NCBI RefSeq assembly: GCF_016086655.4
Contig: NC_052131.2
Coordinates: 37,635,705 to 37,699,704 of the forward strand
From: Lepeophtheirus salmonis
Lineage: Eukaryota; Arthropoda; Copepoda; Siphonostomatoida; Caligidae
DNA: 64,000 bases
Direction of reading: 5' to 3'
This document shows, piece by piece, positions 1 through 12,260 of this stretch (position 1 is its first letter; the number at the start of each line of letters is the position of its first letter). Position numbers and translations under genes: made by a program. The notes beneath the pieces were generated by a model. It worked only from the letters and a program-made list of their open reading frames with translations. It had not been told where the DNA came from and ran no database searches.

Positions 1-722
1 ATATGAGTTATGTAAACGATGTTGTAGGGATACTTCTGAAAGGACTCTGATATAGGTCTTAATGGAAGAATCTCATCATCACCATCACTGATATTACGTA
101 CAACCTTTTGTATTTTTGTATTATTCAACAATCAATTTTGCCCTAATTTGGTCCTGAATTTCCCCTTCCTCTAAATCCTTGTTGTCAAAATCTGGCTCTA
201 TCACATATCTGATCATGTAAAAATAACCCCTGATTTCATGATATACATAATTTTTCTTCCAAAAAGAGAGCTTTATGAAAGAGCCTTTTTGTAGATGGAT
301 TTTCCCCCTTAAAATAGCATCAAACAATCATAAAAAGCTGTTGTTTAGTCTAACTAGAATCCAAAGTGTATCCATTTTTTTCATACCAGCTTAGAGAAAT
401 GAGCAATTTTTACATAGAGCAGGGCAAAATGAGAAATTTCTCCCGAAAAGGTCAAAGTGAACAATGTTTGTTACTACTTTACGATTACAGGGTCATTTTT
501 GTAGAACCGGATCATTTTTAATAATATCCTAAAAAATAAGAAAAACATTTAGAGCATCAGTTTTTAGTTAGCTGTGTAACTTTAAAATTATAACAAGTAG
601 TTACGATGCTAAAAACATGGAGGAGAACCATCATAGAATTAACTTTCGTGGGACACAATCTAGTGTACATCAAGAAGATGCTCAAGTATTCAAACGAGTA
701 CCGTCTACAAACGTCTTAGACA
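1..722. other. Upstream intron sequence, no gene seen
   Basis: AT-rich non-coding DNA. A 68-codon open frame on the minus strand at 121-327 has no recognisable motif and is probably chance. This stretch is most likely part of the intron upstream of the crescerin-like exon at 4348, because that exon opens with a 3' splice site and in mid-codon. Confidence 0.4.
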
Positions 723-1545
723 GTGGAGGGAGAATATAAGAGAAAATCCTACGACTCCGAGATCAATATAAAAAGCACTCCCAGATTCATCATAGACCTG
801 AAACGGTCCGTGAATGCATCTCCTCAGACTCCGTTTAACGGTCTTGCCAAAAAGAGCCAAGTAAGCTGTGTAACAGTCTCCATGGCCGTAAATACTTACC
901 TGAAGATGAGTCATAGAACTTCCACAAAAGCCTTAAAGAGAAAATGAAGGACTCCTGGGCTGCCCACAGACGAAAGTTGCTGAACGATTTCAAGTCTCCA
1001 GGTAACCGAATCATATTTTATTCGGTTAAGAAAAAATGGATTGTAGACAGATTCCCCAACATCTATAGGACTAAATGGTTGGCCACAGAGGTAGTTAATG
1101 TACCCTACGTCCTAAAAACCAAATTTCCGGGCAGCATCATGACCCATATGGTCATTAGTCACAATCCCCCCTCCCCGTCTTCTTTGAGACAAAAGATAGG
1201 GTGGGTGTCGACATGCCTCTGGAAGAAAGTTGAGGCGAATAATGTTGAGTTACTATATCAACCAGACTTTGTCTCTTTTTACTAGGCCCACAAGACCCAA
1301 AACTTCTTAAAATAAGATAAAATTCCATTATGGAGCTTCAACACCAGGCCTTCTAACTCCCCCGATATGAATCCATGCATTACTTCTATAGTCAGGATTT
1401 GTAGAGGAAGGTCTCTGCTAATTCACACAAAAGCATCGACTCCTTGTATTTCATTATCGGAGACTGGGACAAAGTCTCCCTCACGGACGTGGTCAAGGCC
1501 TACATCTCCTTTAGGCTCACATCGAGATGATGATTTGCGAAGATG
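723..1545 (+). mobile_element. Tc1/mariner-type transposase relic
   Basis: Broken transposase gene in three frames. At 723-947 a degraded helix-turn-helix region can be read (residues resembling 'DLKRSVNASPQTPFNGLAKK'). At 944-1285 follows the N-terminal part of the catalytic core, ending in a block like the family's 'V..TKFP.S.M...V.S' strand. The middle is deleted. At about 1350-1545 a C-terminal block with 'SPDMNP' continues, after a frameshift, as 'DKVSLTDVVKAYISFR', the usual C-terminal helix. Stops and frameshifts show it is dead. I could not define terminal repeats. Confidence 0.65.
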
Positions 1546-2452
1546 CCGGACACAAACAATGATTTTTTTCTTTTGTATTGTTGTTATAGCTTGTAAATAA
1601 AACTTAAAACCCCTACTGCTTCTCTTATTGATCCGGATGCAGTTAAAGTTAGTCCAGATTTACCGGAACGATCCTGTATATTTCCTTCTCTAGGAACGGC
1701 TAAGATACAAACCTAAAAATATTGAGTTGAAGAGAATAATTGTCCATTGAGTTACGTCGTTCTTTTTTGGAAACAAACACTTGATAGATATTTTCCGTTG
1801 AACAGCTTCAATGCACTTTAAATGCCTGTGCACAAAATGTGTATAAGAGGCCTATATAAAATTGTGTATCTTTGTATATTGAAAAAAAAAATATATAATC
1901 ATTTCAATATAAATAATTCAAGTCCCATAATCTTTTCGAGAGCTACTTACAATGTAGTAATCTATTACATTTGATACCTTTCAATGAATCTATTATTAAT
2001 AAGGTATTTTCGAATAGGATAGAAATCTATATTAGTATACCTTTCCCTGTAGATAAAAGCAGTTTGAAAAGAAACCTTTTCATTAGTTTTCATTTGGATC
2101 TAAGTTATGACATCAACTAATACTTTTGAAAATAGTTACAAAAATGACTTTATTTTGCGGAGTAAGTTGGAGAGACTCCGAGATAAGTGTGTACGGATTG
2201 ATGAAAAAACAATCATTGAATCACATCGGCAAATTTCTCCATCATTGGTTGAGTCGATCTACATAAAAGGTAGTTAATTCAATGTGTATATCTATATGTT
2301 TATATAAGTGGAGTGTGGTGCCATGTCAATATTATTTTGTACTGTTTCTGATATTGCTTTTTCCATACTAAAAGAAAAAGTTGTTCAGGGTAATTTACAA
2401 CAGTGATTGGGTGACTCCAATGAGTTGAATGAAATAAACAACATCACATTAC
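1546..2452. other. Non-coding intron stretch
   Basis: AT-rich sequence with no coding, RNA or repeat structure that I can support. Confidence 0.3.
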
Positions 2453-2914
2453 AGGGGAGTCCACGGAGGTTGGGCTATAGCCTCCCCCTAATAATTAAGG
2501 ATTTTTTTTGCTTTTTAATATAGTTTTTTTTGGTCAGGATGAAGTAAAAAATAAGGCGAAATTTGGGGTAAAAATTAAACATTTTGGAATAGCTACGGAT
2601 TTTGAAATGGTTTTTCAAAAAAATGAAATCATAATTTTGTTTTTGAATAAGATTTATTTCATAATTTTTTCCAAAAAAAATTAATTTTTATAATTTTTTT
2701 CACAAAAAATTAATTTTTATAATTTCTTACCAAAAAATTTACTTTTCTTTGACTGGCTATGGATTTTCGATTTTTTTAAATGTTTTGTGAACAGCTGTGG
2801 ATTTTTTGATTTTTTTTTTGTGTGAATAGATATGGATATTTTTAATTTGTTAGAAAAATTTATTAAACCATGCCTCTCCCGCCTCCCCCCCATATAATGC
2901 TGCAGACAGCCCTA
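2453..2914 (+). repeat. AT-rich repeat element with C-rich flanks (copy A)
   Basis: The left end begins GGGGAGTCCACGG, followed by a C-rich patch (GCCTCCCCCT). The interior is four or more degenerate copies of a motif like TAGCTATGGATTTT separated by A/T runs (at about 2590, 2754, 2802 and 2829). The right end has another C-run (2885-2891) and TATAATGCTGCAGACAGCCC. The same ends and interior motif recur at 50072-50726 in reverse orientation and at 51211-51648, so this is a dispersed element rather than simple low complexity. It shows no coding capacity. Confidence 0.6.
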
Positions 2915-3176
2915 CACAAGTTTGGTCTAAATTAATTTTAATAAAAGTTCATTTTGGAGTAACGCTATAAAAAGTTACTCGACTTCCAACTTATATTCAT
3001 AATATAGCTCCAAAAATTGAATATCATATTTTTTATTTGAGAGTAGGCCGGGGTACAATTGCGATTGTAAATTTTGAACTATGTAGTTTCGACCTCAATA
3101 TCTATATTTATGTTATTGAAAGTGTGCTTTTCAGATAAAGCAGACAAAACTCTATTAGAAAAAATACAAAATTCTT

Positions 3177-3637
3177 GAGATGTCTTCCGAATACGAACGC
3201 TGTGCAGCCATTATTGTGTGCCTCAGTGGAGTGCACATGCCCAAAAATGCAAATAACTCCACGGATAAAGATGTTAGTCAGCTTAAAATTAATGTTGAAG
3301 GATTGGTGTCATGTTAGAATTTTAAATTGGCGCAGTTTGTCAAATGGGGTAAAAATAAACGGATTTATTTATTCGGGAAAAAATTCAAAAAAAATGAAAG
3401 ACCTTTATATTTTTGGAAGTTGAAATGTGCCCTCCAACCTACCTGGATCTGAAAGCCCCTTTGGTTGTTCTGTAGAGAGAGTCCAATAAACGTGCACATA
3501 AAACTATTGACTCCTTTTGGGATAGTATTCTCGAGAGACTGGCCAACATCGTCAAGGAGATCTATATCGAGGCCCTTGCCAGCTTCAGAGCCAGGTTGGA
3601 GGCTGTGGTTGAAGCTGGAAGTGGTGGGGTTGAGTGA
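3177..3637 (+). mobile_element. mariner/Tc1-type transposase relic
   Basis: At 3179 a frame reads 'MSSEYERCAAIIVCLSGV', resembling the start of a transposase helix-turn-helix domain. At 3430-3637 a C-terminal block includes 'RAHKTIDSFWDSILERLAN' and then 'IYIEALASFRARLEAVVEA', the standard C-terminal helix of IS630/Tc1/mariner transposases, ending at a TGA. The catalytic core between them is missing or unrecognisable, and frames shift. It is a dead copy lying in the intron upstream of the first visible crescerin exon. Confidence 0.65.
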
Positions 3638-4347
3638 TTGATTTCATGATGGATTTTGTATGTAGGAGCAAAAGATTTGTGAATTGATGAATTAATTTTG
3701 GCAAATAAATTGTAAAAAACATTAACTTTAAATTTTCCGGTTATAAAATGCAGGGTGGATTTATCTAATAGTAATTTATTATAGTACCATTTTAAAAATA
3801 TCAGTAGCTATTACCATAAAAGTACCAGCATACCAAACAACAAAAGATAATCTGACCGTGTATGGAATTATCATCATTCTCAAATTGTTCCCTTTTATTG
3901 AAATAAGTCCCGGCAAGACATTGTATTCCGTTGTTGATGCGATATTTAAAAGCACGATTGGAGCCATTCATAGTCCATTAGCATTTTGGTTCGGATCAAA
4001 GTATTAAATGCGACTTTTGTATTTGACTGATTCAAGCCAGTCTTGTATTGTATATTAATTTGGATTAATATTATTTGGTGTTTTATCAAAGGGAATCCGT
4101 AAACATTAATTATAATTTTACAAACTGTTGACTTAACCTATTTGGAAGTAAAGTGATTATATCTTTTTAAATGCATTGTAATTTGCGATGTACATTGTTA
4201 AATATCAAAGAGGCCTTTTTCTGCTATTTCTAGACATGAACATTTAAGAACTTTTTTTGTTGAAATGTACACATATTTGTTCCAAATGTCAAAGATTGTT
4301 TCCTTACTTGTATTCATTACTAATATCAATTTATTTCCTTTTTTCAG
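3638..4347 (+). other. End of upstream intron and 3' splice site
   Basis: Non-coding sequence ending in a pyrimidine-rich tract and acceptor (TTTATTTCCTTTTTTCAG at 4330-4347). A 62-codon minus-strand frame at 3779-3967 is hydrophobic but has no recognisable motif or supporting context. Confidence 0.5.
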
Positions 4348-5287
4348 GATCCGGCTCGTTGAGTTCAATATCAGCCAAGTCAAACAATTCAAATCATCAT
4401 TTTGATGATAGTCTATCTAGCAGCAATTCCTTTCCCAACTCTCCTTCCTATCGAGCCTCTCCAGTCTCTATATACGGTACAAGCATCATGCAAAATTACA
4501 ACGATAATAATATTGCAGATAAAGATGCTCACCCGGAGAGACGCTCTTCCCGAAACCAAAATAATCGCTCAAACATTCGATCTAGATCTGAAGAGAACGA
4601 ACGGCAGAATGAAGTCAAAAATTTCGACAGGTCAAGGACAGAGTTGGACTTGAAAGGGATCTTGAGTAGAGAACCAAGTGCCAAAGACACAAAGTATCGC
4701 CGTGATTTCGACACGGTATCCAACATTGAGGAAGAAGAAGATTCAAAAGAAGTGTCAAAAGAGGACTCTGAACTTCCTCGACTCATTGGAACCAAGTCGC
4801 AGGCCTCAACAGCATCCTCTTCAGCAACACGGGATTCTGGAATAAGTCTTAATGATTTAAAGTTATTAGAAGACCACACTCCACCGATTCATCAAAGGCG
4901 AACTCCAAAGAAATTGGAATTAATATCTGTCAACGACCTTCCTGTTAAAGGAACTGCTCTTCCCTTAACCAATCGAAGACACTCTATTTCGTCCAATAAG
5001 TCTGGAAAGTCGAATCGAGACTCGGACGATTCGTTCGGATTTGCTGAAAGTAGAAAAAACTCTGTGGTTGCAGCAACCAATGCTAATTCTACGAAAACAT
5101 TGCCATCACCTCTGCTCCGTCCTCTTGAAAATAGTCCATTCCTGAGTAAAATATCACGCTTCAAGTCAGAGGAGTCTGTCTCCACGAATTCAACACCTTT
5201 TTCACGAACTTCAACCCAGAGTAATTCATACGATTATGATGATGACTTTACTTCAGACGAGTCCGAACTTTTTGGAAAGATTCGAAA
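4348..5287 (+). CDS. togaram1: TOGARAM1/crescerin-like protein, linker exon
   Basis: The first visible coding exon, encoding residues 1-313 of the 724 that can be joined here. It opens after an acceptor (TTTTTTCAG) in phase 1 and ends at a strong donor (AAA|GTGAGT) in phase 2, so an upstream exon outside the window must supply the start. The product is hydrophilic and rich in Ser, Asn and Arg, with an acidic cluster (EEEEDSKEVSKEDSE, about 4727-4770) and another near the end (YDYDDDFTSDESE). It has no folded domain that I recognise, consistent with the long disordered linker between TOG domains in crescerins. Codons are GC-richer than the surrounding intron. The reading frame continues into the intron upstream (ATG at 4257), but that ATG lies before the acceptor. 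Assignment to the gene rests on phase compatibility with the TOG exons 47 kb downstream and on a similar Ser-rich composition across the junction. An extra unseen exon in between is possible. Confidence 0.75.
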
Positions 5288-6282
5288 GTGAGTAGTTTTA
5301 TTTATTAATACTTCTAGTTTGTAATAAAAAAATATCCATCAAGCTCAACTTTCAACATATGATCTTAAAATCTTTGTTCATTGAGAAGAGTGTGACTTTA
5401 ATCTAAAATGATTTAATATGTTAGATACAACAGGTACAAGTTTATTTTTTTATTTAATCCTTCGTTGGTGAAATGGGATTTTTATAATTGTATATACTGC
5501 TTTTCATTCCGTTTAAGCAACATTTTTTACCCAGGACTTTTTTATCAAGGTTTGCCAATTTAACTAATTGATTTACTTATTAGTCGTTGTTTTGTGATTA
5601 TTTTATACATATTTAGTACACAAACTCATCGAAATTGGAAAGTAAATATTTGGCAAAGAAAAGTAATGAATATTTAATATAAATTTATCTATTCAACCAA
5701 ATTCTAAAGTTTTAATTACATAGGTTCATCAAAAAATTTATATTATTGAGACACCTCTTTGTTGACTTCTCTCTGACTATACCATTCATTGTAAATCCAA
5801 GGAGAATTAGATCAGTTGAAGAGAGAGTCTAAAAGGGCTTAAAATTGTCTTTACACCCTTTTATACTTCATTTGCAGTTGAGGCTACGGCCACATTCTGC
5901 AATATTTCAGATTGGAGTAACAAAGTCTTTATACCGAATAAGTTTACGTTAGAGTTATTGCAACTCTATAGTTAGAATACCCAGTATCTAGATAACTGTA
6001 ACAATGCCCTTTAAAGGCCAATTTACTTTAGTAATAATTGTAGATATTCTCATTTGGGTGTATACTTATATAAGCTTCATTACTTGCATAAAGGAATGTT
6101 ATGATGGTTAACGCAATAAACAAAACAAAAATACTTTTAGTATATCGAGATATTTCAAAAATAAGCCATAATTTCTTTCAAAGTAAAATAAAAAAACTTT
6201 ACCAAGAGTCATAACAACTTCTCTATAATAATCTTAAAAATGAATTGTTATGTATGTAATTTTATGTTTATGGAATCTCATA
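5288..6282. other. Intron stretch, nothing recognised
   Basis: AT-rich intron DNA directly after the donor site. No coding, RNA or repeat structure is supported. Confidence 0.3.
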
Positions 6283-7557
6283 GGGGTAAGGCAGCAAAAC
6301 GTGGACTCAAGAGACGGATTTATGAATGTATCAAAAATGTTATATTTCCACTGATAGGCAAAAAAATAATGTTAAACACCATGGAGACAAGGTTTTTAAA
6401 AAACTTTTTCGCTCAATACGGCCACTTTCATTATCAATCACAGCCTTTACTTGTCACCTGAAGGCCATGCAGGAGTTGATGACAAACTTGTCTGACAAGT
6501 TGTTCCATGCAGCTACTGTGGAGGACTTCAGCGATTCCATATTTGGGAGTTAGGTCCTGTTGGTTTTCCTCTCCAAAGAGTCAGACTGTGGGCTCAAATC
6601 TGGTGAGGAAGGGGACATATCTCTTTGGACCAGAATCGAGACATGTTCTCCGAACACAACTTTCGGCGCTTGGAGGACGTGTGAGAAGGGGCATCGTCCT
6701 GAGTCCACACGTAGTTACCACCTGGATAGTGGTCTTCAATTATTGCAAAATGGTGTACCTATGCAACTTATATTAGGCTTCCTGGTCAATTTACTGTCCA
6801 GTCTTGAAAATGAACAGACATATCTTCTTTCCACCAGAGGTTATAACCAGTGTTTGTACCAGATATATGGTGTGGTAAACCTCTTGGACCAATTCTTTTG
6901 TTTCCACAAGCCAGCAGTCGTTCCGGCGCATGTGAAATTGATTAACTGGTTAACTGATTAATTTTCTAATAAAAGAAAATATTCACTATTGATCTTTTTT
7001 TCTTTATCCACGTGAGGATTGTCTTGCACCTCTCCACCCACTTTGCTTTTATACCCTCTGTTAGAAGATGGTGTGGGGTCCTTGTAAAAAAAATTAATCC
7101 CAAGCTGTGTTTAATAGCCCTCGTGATGGTCCTAGAAGCCACAGGTAAGCCTTTGGCGAGGCGATACATCGACTTAGTTGGATCCTCCTAAATATTCTTC
7201 TCCACATTTAACAAGAACTTCATATCCCTCTTTAAATTATGTCTCCACTTCCAGACACCTGGAAAGGTCTTCCCCATTTTTTTTTTCATCTTGTCCAACT
7301 TCAGAACCAGGCTCCCAGAACACTTAACAATGTCAGTAATCTTGATCACATTAACTCATATATCAGGGAGATCTGAGATGGGCAACCTTTTTGCTTGTTG
7401 TTCACTCATGATGATGAAATAACTAAATGATTAGTTTACTTTGTTTTTGTAATAAGGACGGCGGAAACAGAATATCAAATAAATAATTAGTAAATCCTTA
7501 CATTGTAATGAAAATATTAGCATTAATTAATAGTTCAGGTTTTGCTGCCCTACCTTG
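6283..7557 (-). mobile_element. Near full-length Tc1/mariner-type element, family M1 (parent copy)
   Basis: It is flanked by TA on both sides. The left end reads GGGGTAAGGCAGCAAAACG and the right end is its inverse (GTTTTGCTGCCCTACC), giving an element of about 1275 bp, a normal Tc1/mariner length. The transposase is on the minus strand. It starts near 7409 ('MSEQQAKRLPISDLPDI'). The helix-turn-helix part at 6966-7169 includes 'SMYRLAKGLPVASRTITRA' and 'HHLLTEGIKAKWVERCKT'. The catalytic and C-terminal parts run to about 6450 with several stops and frameshifts. Related fragments lie at 27772-28291, 57540-58280 and 62742-63283. Confidence 0.8.
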
Positions 7558-8502
7558 TACTTATAAAAAAAAATATCGTAAACAAGTGCCTTAATTTTTG
7601 TAGTTGCAATCTAAACAATCTTTTTTTTTTTGTAGTTCTTGAGGAGAGAATATTAAGTATAAAGCGTATACGCTTTTATAAGATGTTTAATAACCAAGTC
7701 GGGGATGTTATAATGTTATATGTCTTTGTCCTTGTTGGCCTTGGAAATCATTTGAGTTGATTTCAACTTGGCACTAATTATTTTCTATGTCTTTACTAGA
7801 TACGAATAGGGATTTTGATAATTTTAAATTCAAGTCCAGCCCTTCCCATAGATGACTTCAGCTTATCCAATAAAGCATCATTTGTGGTTATTCTAATCGT
7901 AGCTATCAATATAGAAAAATTTAACTGATGTCACTGATTGTATAATAAACTCAAAGTTACGACATGTTGGAGAAATAGTTGTTTTACAAAGTCATTTAAA
8001 AATGACATATTTTAATCGTTTTGTTGCCGGGAATTCAATTTTTTATTTCATTGCTTAGAAATTGCTCGTGAAAGTAGGGAACAAATGAAATCTGATTTTA
8101 ATACTCATTTTCGGATATACGGTAAGATTTAGGTCATTTTATTTTTTTCCAATCAACTATCATTTATTTAAGCACTTCAAAAATGACATAAAAATAAAAC
8201 ATTGTTATCTAATAATAACTTGATAAGTTCTAAAAAATGCATAATAACTAGCTACAACATGCAACCATAAGTAACAACAAGGACTATGCAAGAGGCTGAA
8301 AATTGAGTCGACCTGTAAACAAAACAATGCTTCACTCTTTCCCCAAACTTCCCCAAAATATGAAGTTCTTTTCTGATCAACTTATTTTGAAATGATTTGT
8401 TCCCCTTTGTTTAAGCATTTATAGGTATATATTAACATTACCAACAAATCAATATTGTAGATTGATGATTGAAATAAAGCCATTTAAGGGACTCACAATC
8501 AT
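7558..8502. other. Intron stretch, nothing recognised
   Basis: AT-rich sequence with T-runs. A 72-codon + strand frame at 7542-7760 overlaps the M1 end and has no motif. Confidence 0.3.
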
Positions 8503-9330
8503 CCAGGGTGTGGTATTGAAATCTGAACACTTACAATGAATGAATGTTGAGTGCCTAAAATTAATTCATATTTCGATATATTAAGCCATAAGCAATTATA
8601 TACAAAACGAAATATACCTAATCGATTTAAGGAACGTACAAGTTGAGAAAATGACACTTGAATGTGGTCCATGAATTTCCATTGGCACACCCCAAACAGT
8701 TGGGTGTCTCCAGGACCACAGTCTATACCGTCAGTAAGTGCAAAACGTTGGAGAAGAAGAAATGTTTTATCAAAGAGCCCAAACTTTACCCAAAGGAGCT
8801 AAAGAAAACAGCCCAGACTAATCCTTCAACTCTGTGAGGGCCCATGAAAGAAATCTCAAGATTTCACGAGAAACTGTCCGGAGAGCTATCAAAAAGTGGG
8901 AAGGAAGAACCTTTTGAGGATGGAGAGGCCACACCAGCATTGAAAAAAACCTATTTACTCCATTACAAGACTCTTTTGAATTAGTTTTAAATAAGTCTGT
9001 TCAACTATTTTTTGACAATTTTGGACCCCTAGAGCCCTGATTCCAACCCACTGACTACACCATTTAAAGTTAATGTCGTGGGGAAGGCCTGCTGCTTCCG
9101 TCCTTCAAACACCAAACCCCTCAAAGACATGACAGAGAACTACATCCGCAAAAGGGGACAAACCTTCCACTTCCACTTGGAGCCATAATTGTTGCTAACA
9201 GCAGCTACATTAATGATTAAAAAATCTCTGACACTCATTTATTCATAGTCTTAATTTTGTTGAAATTCTATTGATTAATATATTTTATCCGGTGAAAGTT
9301 TAAAGTTCATATGGTCATTGGTTAGGCCTA
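8503..9330 (+). mobile_element. Tc1-like element, internally deleted (family E, copy 1)
   Basis: The left end CCAGGGTGTGGTATTGAAATC is a decayed form of the family end GGTGGTCCATTGAAATCTG. At 8688-8780 a helix-turn-helix frame reads 'KQLGVSRTTVYTVSKCKTL'. It continues degenerately through a second helix-turn-helix region to 'LLHYKTLLN' near 8985. About 60 bases later the sequence jumps to the C-terminal 'SPDSNPL' motif near 9037, so the DD part of the catalytic core is absent. The right end is badly decayed. The same internal jump is seen in copies 2-5. Confidence 0.75.
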
Positions 9331-10014
9331 AAAAATGACCGACATAAACAATTTGGACTTCACATGATGCCCCTTTATTGTTTATGCCGTCTTTAAAATG
9401 GTCGAATGCATAATTATGACATCATGTGAAAATGATCTATATCAGAGTTAAAGATTTAGTTATGGTATCATGGTTTTCAGTATTGGAAGAGATATATGTT
9501 TGATTTTATGACTTTACTTAAACATATGACTGTGTTTTGCAAAAAAAAAAAAAAACGTAAATTGCAAATATTTGCATCTGTTTTTCATTCAAAGTGTGGG
9601 AAGCTGGCCTTGAACACAAATTTATAATAGTGATCAATGTAGAGCTGTACTATGAGAGAAATATTCCATCTACTTTTTGTCATAAGTTCTTGAACATTTT
9701 ATTATGAAAAAACGTTTCATTTCTTAATATAAAATCAATACGGATTTCCATCATAAAAGTTATATTTTGGGAAAGGAACCTCGCATTGACAAACTTTTAA
9801 TCAATATTTTGGATATTTTAAATTAGAATTAGGATCGGATTAACATATATATATATATATATGGGTATCAGTTATTTTACATTGTGTGAAAGATAAAGTT
9901 ATTCAGTGTGCGTGTTACAACATTTTGGCTTAATTTGATCCTTTTTTATTCATAAATCTTTCTAATGTCCAAAATGATTTAATTTGACTTCAACCATTGA
10001 CTCCTACCAGGTCT
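9331..10014. other. Intron stretch with a short AT microsatellite
   Basis: Contains a (TA)n run at about 9847-9862 and an A-run at 9540-9555. Nothing coding is recognised. Confidence 0.4.
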
Positions 10015-10330
10015 AAAACGAATCTCACAAATTCTTGATAAATGCTTTGGATGTGGCTGCCCACTGCTTCTCGACGGAAGCCTTGAGATTATTCATGGTC
10101 TGTTGAGGGGTAGCACAGTCTTTCTTATACACTACACCCGAAATGACATAGCCGGAGGGGCATCAGTCTGGGGAGGAGCGTGGGCGAGAAAAAGTTTAAA
10201 GTTTCCGATTTTTACGTTCGCATTACCAGCTTCTAAATGTATTTTCCAGCTGTCATCATGACAGCATGGTATTGCATTGGAAATATTCAAAAGCTCTCAA
10301 TCTGTTCATCTGCGTCTGGAGGATGTAGTA
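10015..10330 (-). mobile_element. Tc1/mariner transposase C-terminal relic
   Basis: On the minus strand, frames read 'VVYKKDCATPQQTMNNLKAS' and then 'VEKQWAATSKAFIKNL', matching the stretch after the third catalytic acid in IS630/Tc1-type transposases. A degraded 'PRSSPD' motif lies just upstream. Stops interrupt it, and no ends could be found. Only the last 100 residues or so are represented. Confidence 0.6.
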
Positions 10331-12029
10331 AAAAAATGACATATTTAATTAAAAATAAAGCTAAATTTTTTTGTATTTAATGTATCACAAATTGGGATTG
10401 AGTTCTATTTTCTTCATTCCATAAAATACACAATATTTGTAATTAAGTCATGCTCCTTCAAGTTTTGGGCCACTACTCTGTAGACGTTGTGCAACCTTAA
10501 AATATTTATAATAATATTTCAAACTGTATCAAATATATGTTTTACAAACGCTTATAATCTTAAAGATCTTAATTTTTTTTACACAAAGTAAAATAACTCA
10601 CACCCTAATATGTTTTATTTCATTCAGCGAATTGTAACTAATTTCTGAAAGTAAATTGTTAATTTGTTAAGCGACTTTTTATACCTAGAAATGTACTATG
10701 GATATTCTCTATAATAGTTTCACCTCAATTCTTTTTTTTAATTACATAATAATATAGATAAGTATATATGCACAATCTACCTACATAGACACATGACGTC
10801 AGATTTAGAATGAGAGATAGAGTAATAGAAAATAATGATATCTACTAATAAACTAGAAAAATCCTACTCAAATGATATGTGATAAGGTATGACATATATT
10901 ATGAATATTTTACTCAAAAAAAAATAACTATTAGTAAAAGAACTTAACAAAACGTCCTACTACCAGCACAGACCGATTCCACACTTTCCCCTAAATATCA
11001 ACAAACTCCGTTGTATTTTTATATTTTTGGATTAATATATTTGGGAATCTGAAAATCATTTTTTATTTTTCATACCTGTCATCAATAATTTGTATTCCTA
11101 ACATGTGACTACATCCCCGACAGTGAGTTACACTGAGGATTTATTGGGAAGTTGTAAAAATATGATTACTATTTCTTTTTTAGGTACCGACTGTATTCAG
11201 AATAATTTACACCTTTATACATCCTCTTTTTTTGACAATGATTTGATCAAAAAAAATAATATTTGTAATGACGTTAGTATTCCTCAATTATTAAAACAAA
11301 TAAGAGCTCGTTCCAGTGATTCAGACTTCCGTTGAACTTTAGTTTGATTTAGCTGCATCCTTGACTAATTAAAAAAAAAAAACAATCTTCGTTTTTCAAC
11401 AAATCCGAGGCAAGCCATTAGGAGCGGCTCACACCAGAGTCAAAAGGTACATACGAAAATAGGTTGCTAAACCAACGATGTTGAACGTAACCTAACCTTG
11501 ATATGTACTTTGCTACTGAATAGATCAATACACTAAATAATAATGTTGTATATGTCCTTAAAATGATACTAAAAATTGATCCTGCCCCACGTGCCGTCCT
11601 GTCCAATCCTGTTCTTCTCGTTGGTCAATGAATAATGTCCCAAATAATATTATTACTTCTTCAAGGCATCCCTCTTACTAATATAAAGGGTGTCTCTACA
11701 GATCGCGTACGAATTTTTCCAAGCTCAATGTTAGCAAGATACTCAAAAAATACAAAGTGAGGTCGATTTTTGAAGGATCAACGGTAGAACTATGTTTCAT
11801 TGCTTTATGAAATCTTCCTTAAAATCCATATCGTTTTTTGTGGGTTCTTTGGAGTATGTGCCTCTTTGTCCGATACACCACCAAAAATTGGCCCAAAGAC
11901 ACAAATAAAAAGGATACAAGCAATAAAGAATGGTTCATAGGGCAATCAGGCAAATTTCTACTTGTCCATTTCTCCACCCAAAATCGATCTAATAAGACTT
12001 ACACAATTTATAAATTTATATAAAGATTG
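10331..12029. other. Intron stretch, nothing firmly recognised
   Basis: AT-rich DNA. Two short open frames (11105-11335 + and 11418-11606 -) carry no motif. A patch at about 11683-11715 (AAAGGGTGTCTCTACAGATC) looks like a transposon end and may belong to the relic that follows, but I could not pair it. Confidence 0.3.
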
Positions 12030-12260
12030 AGTTTATAAGTGTCCACCCTTGGCGTCCACCAAGACCTCTATTCTAAACCTGAAGGCCATTCAAGTCTTCT
12101 TTACATAATTATCCGACATGTCAGCTAACTTCTTCTCCACAGTAGATCATACACATGTGAGGTGGCACATTTGTTTATTCCGATGGCATCCCATCCCATA
12201 TAGTCAAGAGGTTTGTAGTTTTTTGAGGTCACATGCTCCATGGATCATGGCCACAAATTT
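12030..12260 (-). mobile_element. Probable Tc1/mariner transposase C-terminal relic
   Basis: On the minus strand a frame reads 'PLDYMGWDAI' near 12200, resembling the conserved 'PLDY.xW' motif next to the last catalytic residue. A degraded C-terminal stretch follows, ending in something like 'GLGGRQGW'. Several stops and frame changes are present. The assignment depends mainly on the single motif and its spacing. Confidence 0.45.

Noticed and set aside
3779..3967. Hydrophobic 62-codon minus-strand frame
   Set aside because: It has no recognisable family motif and no neighbouring exon; it is expected by chance in AT-rich DNA.
4257..4347. ATG at 4257 in frame with the crescerin exon, as the gene start
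   Set aside because: The interval contains the pyrimidine tract and acceptor TTTTTTCAG, and the encoded peptide is hydrophobic and unlike the exon. The TOGARAM family needs N-terminal TOG domains upstream, so the frame extension is most likely intronic.
4529..5185. Minus-strand open frames opposite the linker exon
   Set aside because: Mirror of Ser/Asn-rich coding sequence; no domain, no independent splice or start evidence.
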